A stretch of 5,454 bases of DNA from Fimisoma avicola (GCA_018714945.1 DVMO01000091.1:1-5454); one strand, 5' to 3'; positions 1 to 5,453 are shown, counted from the stretch's first letter. Notes: a model not told the origin generated them from the sequence alone. Made by a program: numbers and translations.

Positions 1-149
1 TCTGCATTTGCCATTTTTTCGGCGCGGGCCAGCTGCTCTCTCAGCAGTTTTTCAAAATGAGCGGTGGCTTCAGCGATATGAGCGTTTTCTGCAATTTTAT
101 CTGCGGCGCCGGTCACGGCGTTTGAAATTTCCTTTTCTATCTTGTTCAT
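1..149 (-). CDS. Probable NAD-type isocitrate dehydrogenase (isocitrate/isopropylmalate dehydrogenase family), N-terminal fragment
   Basis: Only the first 49 codons are present; the gene continues beyond the left edge. The start is ATG at 149-147, with the SD sequence AAGGAGG seven bases upstream. That SD overlaps the TAA stop of aconitase, leaving an 11-base gap. The visible protein is a charged, helix-prone N-terminus. Residues about 29-46 (TAHFEKLLREQLARAEKM) resemble, from memory, the segment that precedes the catalytic domain in clostridial isocitrate dehydrogenases. No substrate or NAD site lies in the visible part, so the assignment rests on that similarity and on position: after citrate synthase and aconitase, the next step is oxidative decarboxylation of isocitrate to 2-oxoglutarate. 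About 25 residues precede the recognised segment, which may be an extension. Another enzyme of the same operon is possible. Confidence 0.62.
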   Translation of the reverse strand, partial: MNKIEKEISNAVTGAADKIAENAHIAEATAHFEKLLREQLARAEKMANA

Positions 150-160
150 TGTCTTCCTCC

Positions 161-2092
161 TTACAGGTTTCCCTGTCCTACATATTTGAGAAGTCCTCCG
201 GCTTTGAGGATGGCTTTCTGTCTTTCGGTAAAATCGCAGACAAGGGCGATCTCTTTTCCTGATGTCCTGTCGGTCAGGGTCAGCGTGCCGCTGTCCATGC
301 CGGCGTATATGTCTTTGATCTGAAGGTCGTCTCCCTGGGTCAGCAGGTCATAGTCCGCCGGATCCTTAAATGTCAGCGGAACGATACCGGCGTTTATCAG
401 GTTTGCCGCATGGATACGGGCAAAGCTCTTGGCGATCACAGCCCTTACTCCCAGATACAGAGGCACCAGGGCGGCGTGTTCTCTTGAAGAACCCTGACCG
501 TAGTTGCTGCCTCCGACGACTATGCTTTCTCCGGCCGCCTTGGCTCTTTCAGGGAAAGTCTCGTCGCATACGCCGAAGCAGTACTGGGACAGGTGCGGTA
601 TATTTGACCTGTAAGGCAGGATCTTGGCTCCTGCCGGCATGATGTGGTCTGTGGTTATATTATCCCCCACCTTGAGGGTCAGCTGGGCGCTCAGGTCGTC
701 GCCCAGAGGCTTGCTGTCAGGGAAAGGCTTGATGTTCGGCCCTCTGAGGATAGGCAGGTCTTTTGCTTCTTCCGGCGCTGCAGGCGGGATGACCGCGCTG
801 TCGTCTATCTTGAAAGATTCAGGCATGGTCACTTTCGGCATTTCTCCCAGCAGCATAGGATCGGTTATCTCTCCTGTGAGGGCTGCAGCTACTGCAGTTT
901 CAGGAGATACCAGATAAACCTGTCCGTCCTTGGTGCCTGAACGGCCCTCAAAGTTACGGTTAAATGTCCTCAGAGAAACTCCGCCGGAGTTAGGGGAAAA
1001 TCCCATTCCTATGCAAGGACCGCAGGCGCACTCAAGGAGTCTTGCGCCGCTGGCCAGTATGTCCGAAAGAGCGCCGCAGTCTGCCAGCATGGAAAGTACC
1101 TGCTTGGAGCCCGGTGAGATGGAAAGGCTCACCTCCGGACGGATGGTCCTGCCCTTGAGCAGAGCTGCTACTTTAAGCATATCGTAAAGGGACGAGTTGG
1201 TACATGAGCCTATGCAGACCTGATCTACCTTGGTGCCTTTGAGGCTTGAGACCTTGACCACATTGTCCGGGCTGTGAGGACAGGCGATCAGCGGTTCCAG
1301 CGCAGAAAGATCTATGTCTATGACCTTGTCGTAGACGGCGTCCGGGTCGCTTGCAAGCTCTACATAATCTTCCCCCCTGCCCTCGGCTTCGAGGAAAGCC
1401 TTTGTAACTTCGTCAGACGGGAAGATGGAAGTGGTAGCTCCCAGCTCTGTGCCCATGTTGGTGATGGTAGCTCTTTCCGGAACGGAGAGAGTCTTTACTC
1501 CTTCGCCGCCCCATTCGATGATGGCGCCTACTCCGCCTTTGACTGACAGTATGCGGAGGATCTCAAGGCTCACATCCTTGGCGGTCACAAAATCCCTTAG
1601 TTTTCCGGTCAGGTTTACCTTGTACATCTTTGGCATAGTTATGTAATAAGCTCCGCCGCCCATGGCCACGGCCACATCCAGGCCGCCGGCTCCCATGGCC
1701 AGCATACCTATGCCGCCGCCTGTAGGAGTGTGGCTGTCAGAACCTATCAGTGTCTTGCCCGGCTTTCCGAACCTTTCCAGGTGGACCTGATGGCAGATAC
1801 CGTTGCCCGGTCTTGAAAAGTACAGGCCGTATTTTTTGGCCATGGACTGGATGAAACGGTGGTCGTCAGCGTTCTCAAAGCCGGACTGGAGGGTGTTGTG
1901 GTCGATGTAGGCCACGGAAAGCTCCGTCCTGACTCTCGGTACGCCCATGGTTTCAAATTCCAGATAGGCCATGGTGCCTGTTGCGTCCTGGGTAAGGGTC
2001 TGGTCAATCCTCAGGGCGATCTCGCTGCCAGGAGTCATATCGCCGCTGACCAGATGTTCTTTGATGATCTTTTGTGCTATTGTGAGTCCCAT
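161..2092 (-). CDS. acn: Aconitate hydratase (aconitase), short single-chain form
   Basis: This cytoplasmic iron-sulfur enzyme interconverts citrate and isocitrate through cis-aconitate. The 643-residue protein is complete and in family order. SDSHTPTGGG near residues 118-127 supplies active-site Asp and His. The three [4Fe-4S] ligands appear as C297 in CIGSCTNS and C357/C360 in CACGPCIGM. A linker follows near 430-470. The C-terminal swivel domain carries GDNITTDHIMPAG at about 476-488 and GGSNYGQGSSREHAA at about 527-541. All expected catalytic motifs are intact. The length matches the roughly 640-residue aconitases common in anaerobes and is shorter than the nearly 900-residue AcnA form. 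The two-subunit isopropylmalate isomerase (LeuC/LeuD) is unlikely because all domains are in one chain. The ATG is one base after the stop of the GntR gene, and its SD (AAAGGAAG) lies inside that gene's last codons. TAA stop. Confidence 0.96.
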   Translation of the reverse strand: MGLTIAQKIIKEHLVSGDMTPGSEIALRIDQTLTQDATGTMAYLEFETMGVPRVRTELSVAYIDHNTLQSGFENADDHRFIQSMAKKYGLYFSRPGNGICHQVHLERFGKPGKTLIGSDSHTPTGGGIGMLAMGAGGLDVAVAMGGGAYYITMPKMYKVNLTGKLRDFVTAKDVSLEILRILSVKGGVGAIIEWGGEGVKTLSVPERATITNMGTELGATTSIFPSDEVTKAFLEAEGRGEDYVELASDPDAVYDKVIDIDLSALEPLIACPHSPDNVVKVSSLKGTKVDQVCIGSCTNSSLYDMLKVAALLKGRTIRPEVSLSISPGSKQVLSMLADCGALSDILASGARLLECACGPCIGMGFSPNSGGVSLRTFNRNFEGRSGTKDGQVYLVSPETAVAAALTGEITDPMLLGEMPKVTMPESFKIDDSAVIPPAAPEEAKDLPILRGPNIKPFPDSKPLGDDLSAQLTLKVGDNITTDHIMPAGAKILPYRSNIPHLSQYCFGVCDETFPERAKAAGESIVVGGSNYGQGSSREHAALVPLYLGVRAVIAKSFARIHAANLINAGIVPLTFKDPADYDLLTQGDDLQIKDIYAGMDSGTLTLTDRTSGKEIALVCDFTERQKAILKAGGLLKYVGQGNL

Positions 2093-2093
2093 T

Positions 2094-2741
2094 CTATTTG
2101 CTTCCTTTCGTTATATTAGCATAAGCGTTTTTTACATGTTCTACGGCAAGTTTTTCTGCCAGCTCTTCGTCCCGGTCCCTGATGGCCTCGTATATGGCCA
2201 TGTGCTCAGTCATTACCCGGCTGCTCCTGTCGCTGATATTGAGGGATTCCTTGCGGTACTTTTTAAGCTTGTGATGCACCGAGGAAAGGATAGACTCGAA
2301 GGTCGGACTGCCGGAGGATGCGTACATCACATCGTGGAAATCCGTGTCCAGGTCCTTGACCTTTTCCATGTTGCCCTTTTCCGTGTAAAATTCCTGCTGG
2401 TCCAGGATGTCTTTCATCCTTGCAAGCTGTTCATCGGAGCGGTTCCTGGCGGCCAGCCTGCATACCATGGGCTCCAGGAAAGACTTTACGCAGTACATAT
2501 CGTCGGCGTCTTTGGCGGTTATCCCAAGGACTGCCGTGCCGGAGGAAGTCTGGGTCACCAGCTTTTCGTTTACCAGCTTGGCCAGGGCTTCCCTGACCGG
2601 GGTCCTGCTGACTCCCATCTCATCCGAAAGTCTCGACTCGCTGAGGATCTCGCCCGGAGGATATACTCCGTTGAGGATCTTGCTTTCTATTATGTCGTAC
2701 ACCTGATTAGCTAAAGAAAGGGATTTATAATCTGCCTTCAT
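2094..2741 (-). CDS. GntR-family transcriptional regulator, FadR/FCD subfamily
   Basis: This is a 215-residue DNA-binding repressor or activator. The N-terminal winged helix-turn-helix covers residues about 10-73; its helix-turn-helix core around PPGEILSESRLSDEMG, then VSRTPVREAL, is the classical GntR signature. The C-terminal, mostly helical FCD ligand domain covers about 80-210. D132 and H136 (DTDFH), H180 (TEHMAIYEAI) and H202 (EHV) fit the metal-ligand pattern of FCD proteins, which bind small carboxylates or sugar acids. The gene sits between citrate synthase and aconitase. Its ATG overlaps the citrate synthase TGA (ATGA), and its stop is one base before the aconitase start, so it is co-transcribed and probably autoregulated. 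A strong candidate operator lies at 4221-4238. The effector cannot be read from the sequence; citrate, isocitrate, 2-oxoglutarate or glutamate are guesses from context. Confidence 0.93.
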   Translation of the reverse strand: MKADYKSLSLANQVYDIIESKILNGVYPPGEILSESRLSDEMGVSRTPVREALAKLVNEKLVTQTSSGTAVLGITAKDADDMYCVKSFLEPMVCRLAARNRSDEQLARMKDILDQQEFYTEKGNMEKVKDLDTDFHDVMYASSGSPTFESILSSVHHKLKKYRKESLNISDRSSRVMTEHMAIYEAIRDRDEELAEKLAVEHVKNAYANITKGSK

Positions 2742-4111
2742 TTCAGATCACCTCCTTTGAGCAGCTCTTTGATCTTGCCTTCGATCTCCTGAGTGGAAAG
2801 GCTTGTGGTACGGCCATCGGCGTACATTTCGTCCACCCAGACTTTAAGGTCTTTTACCAGCTTGTCGTCCTTGGTGAACTTTTCGTCGCTGTGGCGGTCG
2901 TAATGTTCGTTTATCCAGTAAGCTATGCCGGCTGCCCCGGAGGTCTTGCTGATGGACACTCCCGGAGAGCGGTTGAGCAGCTTCTTGGTGTTGAAGATGT
3001 TATATATCTCTTCGTCTTTCATCAGGCCGTCGGCATGGATACCGGCCTTGGTGACATTGAAGTTTTCTCCTACGAACGGGGTCATCGGCGGGATCTGATA
3101 GCCCATCTCGTCACGGAAATATGCGGCTATATCAGTTATGGCCGTCGGATCCATTCCATCTAAAGAACCTCTCAGAGAAGCGTATTCAAAGACCATGGCC
3201 TCAAGAGGCACATTGCCCGTTCTTTCGCCGATACCCAGCAGAGAACAGTTGACGGCGGAAGCTCCGTAGAGCCAGGCTACGGAAGCGTTGGCAACGGCCT
3301 TGTAAAAATCGTTGTGACCGTGCCACTCAAGCATTTCGCTGGGAACTCCCGAATAGTGCTGCAAGCCGTATATGATACCGGCAACGCTCCGAGGCAGGGC
3401 GACTTCGGTATAAGGAACGCCGTAGCCCATGGTATCGCAGGCTCTGATCTTGACCGGGATACCTGCGTCGGCGGAAATGTCCATGATCTCGTTGACAAAA
3501 GGCACAACGAAACCGTAAAAGTCCGCCCTTGTTATATCTTCCAGATGACATCTTGGCACCAGGCCGGCGTTGAAGGCTTCTTTGATGGTCTCAAGGTAGA
3601 AGTCGGCCGCCTGCCGCCTTGTCATGTTCATTTTTTTAAATATGTGATAGTCGCTGCACGACACCAGTATGCCGGTTTCTTTGATCTCCAGATCTTTTAC
3701 CAGCTGGAAGTCCTCTTTCTTGGCTCTTATCCATGTGGTGATCTCAGGAAATTTCAGCCCCAGCTCCATGCACTTTGCAACGGCTTCTCTGTCTTTCTTT
3801 GTGTAGATAAAAAATTCCGACTGGCGGACGATGCCGTAAGGGCCGCTGAGGCGTGACATCAGTTTGTACAGATCTACGATCTGTTCAACCGTATAAGGCG
3901 CCATGGACTGCTGGCCGTCTCTGAAAGAAGTGTCGGTTATCCATATGTCCTCAGGCATATTCATCGGCACCCGTCTGTGGTTAAAAGCAACTTTGGGAAC
4001 TTCGTCATAGTCGAATACATCTCTGAAAAGGTTTGGCTCCTTCACATCCTGCAGAGTGTATTTGTAGATTGCCTGCTCCAAAAGGTTTGTCTTTTTTGAA
4101 TATTCAAGCAC
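2738..4111 (-). CDS. Citrate (Re)-synthase, 2-isopropylmalate synthase-like
   Basis: This enzyme condenses acetyl-CoA with oxaloacetate to citrate with Re-face stereochemistry. It is unrelated to ordinary Si-citrate synthase and belongs to the DRE-TIM metallolyase (homocitrate/isopropylmalate synthase) superfamily. The 457-residue protein shows TSFRDGQQS at about 61-69, with the metal-binding Arg-Asp pair. It also has a divalent-metal HGHND at 264-268, GERTGN at 295-300 and a GIHADG loop at about 357-362. The long N-terminal arm and FRDGQQS variant match, from memory, the Re-citrate synthases described in Clostridium kluyveri and similar anaerobes. A typical C-terminal LeuA leucine-binding domain is not evident. 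Aconitase downstream supports citrate over isopropylmalate or homocitrate as product. The start is GTG with a strong SD seven bases away; no ATG occurs in frame before residue 50. It is first in the operon. Confidence 0.88.
   Translation of the reverse strand: MLEYSKKTNLLEQAIYKYTLQDVKEPNLFRDVFDYDEVPKVAFNHRRVPMNMPEDIWITDTSFRDGQQSMAPYTVEQIVDLYKLMSRLSGPYGIVRQSEFFIYTKKDREAVAKCMELGLKFPEITTWIRAKKEDFQLVKDLEIKETGILVSCSDYHIFKKMNMTRRQAADFYLETIKEAFNAGLVPRCHLEDITRADFYGFVVPFVNEIMDISADAGIPVKIRACDTMGYGVPYTEVALPRSVAGIIYGLQHYSGVPSEMLEWHGHNDFYKAVANASVAWLYGASAVNCSLLGIGERTGNVPLEAMVFEYASLRGSLDGMDPTAITDIAAYFRDEMGYQIPPMTPFVGENFNVTKAGIHADGLMKDEEIYNIFNTKKLLNRSPGVSISKTSGAAGIAYWINEHYDRHSDEKFTKDDKLVKDLKVWVDEMYADGRTTSLSTQEIEGKIKELLKGGDLK
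2746..2757 (-). promoter_or_regulatory. Full-length Shine-Dalgarno of the GntR gene, inside the citrate synthase reading frame
   Basis: On the minus strand this reads AAGGAGGTGATC, a 12-base match to the complement of the usual bacterial 16S rRNA 3' end. It lies four bases before the GntR ATG (nine bases from GGAGG). The same bases encode the C-terminal Lys-Gly-Gly-Asp-Leu codons of citrate synthase, so upstream coding and downstream initiation are fused. It fixes the start choice at 2741. Confidence 0.9.
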
Positions 4112-4117
4112 TGGTTA

Positions 4118-4126
4118 CACCTCCTC
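4118..4126 (-). promoter_or_regulatory. Shine-Dalgarno deciding the GTG start of Re-citrate synthase
   Basis: The minus strand reads GAGGAGGTG, with GGAGGT ending seven bases before GTG at 4111-4109. No comparably placed ATG exists, so this site supports a GTG start. The site looks unpaired in the leader folds described for 4138-4218. Confidence 0.85.
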
Positions 4127-4137
4127 GATCTATGGGC

Positions 4138-4218
4138 GACCGGCTGATGGCTGGCCTGCGGCTTACCGCTGTCTCAAGGGCCAGGGTCCTGCCATGGGAT
4201 GGCAAGCCATCATAGGTC
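4138..4218 (-). promoter_or_regulatory. Candidate structured mRNA leader with mutually exclusive folds
   Basis: This part of the untranslated leader of the citrate operon is rich in exact complementarities. Fold A is a three-way junction. P1 pairs 4207-4212 with 4145-4150 (TGATGG/CCATCA). P2 is the perfect hairpin 4190-4204 (TGCCAT-CCC-ATGGCA). P3 pairs 4179-4184 with 4151-4156 (CTGGCC/GGCCAG) and encloses a second hairpin at 4158-4169 (GCGG-TAAG-CCGC). GACC/GGTC (4215-4218 with 4138-4141) can extend P1. Fold B is a local hairpin at 4198-4211 (GATGGC/GCCATC) that breaks both P1 and P2. No intrinsic terminator or clear SD sequestration is visible, and I recognise no known riboswitch class. The pairings are seen by eye; that they regulate is inference. 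Confidence 0.45.
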
Positions 4219-4220
4219 AA

Positions 4221-4238
4221 ATACCTGTATACAAGTAT
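4221..4238. promoter_or_regulatory. Candidate GntR-type operator, 18-bp palindrome on the -10 box
   Basis: The plus strand reads ATACCTGTATACAAGTAT, an 18-bp palindrome with only one non-complementary pair (4225/4234). From memory it differs by one base from the Bacillus subtilis gluconate-operon GntR operator core (ATACTTGTATACAAGTAT). It covers the downstream part of the -10 hexamer and the predicted transcription start near 4227, where a bound repressor would block RNA polymerase. The GntR/FCD protein encoded at 2094-2741 is the obvious candidate binder. A second 8-bp palindrome, AGTATACT (4234-4241), directly abuts TGTATACA (4226-4233). Confidence 0.78.
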
Positions 4239-4262
4239 ACTCCCATGGTTGCATGGGGTCAA
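4234..4262 (-). promoter_or_regulatory. Sigma70-type promoter of the citrate operon
   Basis: On the minus strand TTGACC (4262-4257; five of six consensus bases) is followed after exactly 17 bases by TATACT (4239-4234; five of six). The start point would fall near 4227, giving a leader of about 115 nt before the GTG of citrate synthase. The -10 box overlaps the GntR-type operator. No comparably good promoter appears between the downstream genes, so it probably drives the whole operon. Confidence 0.8.
4242..4257. repeat. Inverted repeat filling the promoter spacer
   Basis: CCCATG-GTTG-CATGGG is a perfect 6-bp inverted repeat with a 4-base gap. It occupies almost all of the 17-bp spacer between the -10 and -35 boxes of the citrate operon promoter and touches the -35 box by one base. 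It could be a second protein site or chance; no family is recognised. Confidence 0.5.
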
Positions 4263-4282
4263 TAGACCGGGCTGATTTATTT

Positions 4283-4304
4283 TGTATTTTTTTGAAAAAA
4301 TACA
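4283..4304. repeat. AT-rich inverted repeat between divergent promoters
   Basis: Ten-base arms TGTATTTTTT and AAAAAATACA are perfectly complementary around a 2-base centre. The site lies upstream of both divergent transcription units, so a terminator role is unlikely, and no U-tract follows the arms on either strand. The outer TGTA/TACA ends recall the half-sites of the operator at 4221-4238, about 60 bp away, but the spacing differs. Function unknown. Confidence 0.45.
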
Positions 4305-4317
4305 TGCCCACAAAGTT

Positions 4318-4339
4318 TCATATATATAGTAAAATATGA
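4318..4339 (+). promoter_or_regulatory. Weak candidate promoter region of the alpha/beta hydrolase gene
   Basis: The AT-rich stretch contains TATAGT (4325-4330) and TAAAAT (4330-4335), both acceptable -10 hexamers, about 30 bases before the ATG. Neither has a good -35 box at 16-18 bases; TTGAAA at 4292-4297 is too far away. TCATAT and ATATGA (4318-4323 and 4334-4339) form an inverted repeat over the -10 region. The promoter may need an activator or may be weak. Confidence 0.3.
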
Positions 4340-4357
4340 CACAAGGAAGGTGTGCCT

Positions 4358-5020
4358 ATGATATTGAACTATATAGAGAAAGGCTGCGGCAGGCCGCTTA
4401 TCCTGCTCCACGGCAACGGTAACAGCAGCAGGTATTTTAAAAAGCAGGTCAGATATTTTTCTGCAAAATTCAGGGTCATCGCTGTGGATACCAGAGGTCA
4501 CGGAAAGTCTCCGCGTGGCGGAGGCCCGTTCACCATGGAAAGATTTGCAGACGACCTTAAGATATTTATGGAAGAGATGGGTATAGAAAAAGCCGATATA
4601 CTGGGATTTTCTGACGGAGCAAATATTGCCCTGATCTTTGCTCTGCGCTGGCCGGAGAGGGTCGGCCGTCTTGTCCTTTGCGGCGCCAACCTGTCGCCTG
4701 ACGGCTTGCGCTTTCTGCCCCGGCTTTCTTTCAAATTGAGATACCGCCTTGCCAAAGATATATGTAAGGATCCGAAAAAAACCGAGCTTGCCGATCTGGC
4801 TGCCAACCAGCCCCGCATAGATGAAAAATGGCTGTCCCGGCTCAGGATGCCCGTGCTTGTACTTGCCGGAACATTTGATATAGTCAAGAAGAAACATACG
4901 CAGATGATAGCCGGAGCGATCTTGGACTCACAGCTTCAGATAATGTTTGGAGCGCATTCTCTGCCGAGTCTGCGGCCGGGAGGATTTAACAGAATAGTTG
5001 ATAAATTTTTGTCAATATGA
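4358..5020 (+). CDS. Small alpha/beta hydrolase
   Basis: This is a 220-residue cytoplasmic hydrolase of unknown substrate. It shows the alpha/beta hydrolase layout: HGNG at 18-21 (oxyanion region), DTRGHGKS at 44-51, nucleophile elbow GFSDGAN with S85, LAGTFD with catalytic D174, and GAH with H200. The triad is complete and there is no signal peptide. At about 60 residues between the strand after the nucleophile and the Asp strand, the cap is short, and the protein is smaller than the usual 260-300 residues. ATG at 4358 is chosen over GTG at 4352 because the SD AAGGAAGG (4343-4350) is seven bases from the ATG and only one base from the GTG. It is transcribed away from the citrate operon, so no shared pathway is implied. 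Ester hydrolase, lactonase and C-C hydrolase roles all remain open. Confidence 0.88.
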   Translation: MILNYIEKGCGRPLILLHGNGNSSRYFKKQVRYFSAKFRVIAVDTRGHGKSPRGGGPFTMERFADDLKIFMEEMGIEKADILGFSDGANIALIFALRWPERVGRLVLCGANLSPDGLRFLPRLSFKLRYRLAKDICKDPKKTELADLAANQPRIDEKWLSRLRMPVLVLAGTFDIVKKKHTQMIAGAILDSQLQIMFGAHSLPSLRPGGFNRIVDKFLSI

Positions 5021-5150
5021 TATATTGAAATATGCTATCTTTGCCTTGGAACGGCTGACCGGGGCATTTGACCCGTTTGAAGCATCGCTTATTACCTATA
5101 TGGGGTTTGTGGAAGCGGCCGGTATATGGCTCAACAGAAAATTTTTGTGA
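4998..5150 (+). pseudogene. Short open frame, possible C-terminal remnant of a lost gene
   Basis: A frame overlapping the end of the hydrolase gene stays open for 50 codons, to TGA at 5148-5150. From about 5034 it reads like real protein, for example AIFALERLTGAFDPF, then SLITYMGFVEAAGIWLNRKF, with a mildly hydrophobic segment near its end. No ATG opens the frame; its only candidate starts are TTG at 4998 or 5025 and neither has a credible SD. It may be the tail of a decayed gene or a chance frame. I do not recognise the family. The terminator at 5164-5195 follows closely, as expected after a gene end. Confidence 0.3.
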
Positions 5151-5163
5151 CAGTTTTTGATAT

Positions 5164-5195
5164 AAAAAAGAAGCGTGGGATATCGCTTCTTTTTT
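5164..5195. terminator. Bidirectional Rho-independent terminator
   Basis: A 12-bp perfect stem (AAAAAAGAAGCG pairing with CGCTTCTTTTTT) closes an 8-base loop TGGGATAT. The right arm ends in a T tract on the plus strand, and the left arm gives a T tract on the minus strand. It can therefore end transcription of the plus-strand hydrolase and of the converging minus-strand genes. Confidence 0.9.
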
Positions 5196-5220
5196 GTTAG
5201 GTATTTACTTTTGTGTACTA

Positions 5221-5307
5221 TCATTTTTGATTTGGGATCAGGTTATGCTCGGTTCTCTTAAGACATCCGGAGCTGTAATCTGACATCTTTTTTATATCCC
5301 ATTTCAT
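5221..5307 (-). CDS. Possible 28-residue small protein, ATGA-coupled to the preceding gene
   Basis: ATG at 5307-5305 overlaps the TGA of the upstream frame as ATGA, with a plausible SD (GAGGAA) eight bases upstream inside that gene. The frame runs 28 codons to TGA at 5223-5221 and ends about 25 bases before the terminator stem. The peptide begins MKWDIKKMSDYSSGCLKRTE; it is basic and polar, with one Cys and no membrane segment. Its placement is gene-like but its length permits chance. No family is recognised. Confidence 0.3.
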   Translation of the reverse strand: MKWDIKKMSDYSSGCLKRTEHNLIPNQK

Positions 5308-5453
5308 CCGTCATTTTCCTCAAACACTACGCATAGTACATCGCTGATTGACGATTGACAGACTATGCCGTATATGCTGCTGTCAGCCACGCCGTGGCTG
5401 CTGAGCAGCTCTTCTGTTTTAAACTTTAAGATCAGCCGGTCCTCTTCACTTAC
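5304..5453 (-). CDS. Unrecognised protein, C-terminal fragment
   Basis: The last 49 codons of a minus-strand gene enter from the right edge and end with TGA at 5306-5304. The peptide begins VSEEDRLILKFKTEELL and later reads SSIYGIVCQSSISDVLCVVF before an acidic end (EENDG). It has an even mix of charged and hydrophobic residues and codon choice like its neighbours, and looks like a globular alpha/beta C-terminus. Too little is visible to assign a family. It runs toward the shared terminator, convergent with the hydrolase gene. The start lies outside the window. Confidence 0.6.
   Translation of the reverse strand, partial: VSEEDRLILKFKTEELLSSHGVADSSIYGIVCQSSISDVLCVVFEENDG

Noticed and set aside
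1971..2714. Long plus-strand open frame (247 codons) over the GntR gene
   Set aside because: It is the antisense shadow of a gene with clear domain motifs, has no SD, and its peptide shows no domain pattern.
3314..3856. Plus-strand open frame (180 codons) within citrate synthase
   Set aside because: It is an antisense shadow; the minus-strand protein carries all the metal-binding motifs of its superfamily.
2738..4111. Assignment as 2-isopropylmalate or homocitrate synthase
   Set aside because: No leucine-type C-terminal regulatory domain is evident, and the operon partners are aconitase and a probable isocitrate dehydrogenase rather than leuB/C/D genes.
4163..4213. Possible 16-codon leader peptide (MMACHPMAGPWPLRQR) in the citrate operon leader
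   Set aside because: Only a weak AGG lies upstream, the predicted 5' end is about 14 bases away, and there is no run of regulatory codons or terminator as in classical attenuation.
4283..4304. AT-rich hairpin as an intrinsic terminator
   Set aside because: It lies upstream of both divergent genes, has almost no GC pairs in the stem, and no T tract follows on either strand.
4104..4313. Minus-strand 69-codon frame across the promoter and leader
   Set aside because: It starts upstream of the predicted promoter, so the operon transcript would lack its start, and it overlaps the citrate synthase start without an SD of its own.
4277..4897. Minus-strand open frame (206 codons) opposite the hydrolase gene
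   Set aside because: It lies antisense to a gene with an intact catalytic triad and good SD, and the translation has no recognisable motifs.
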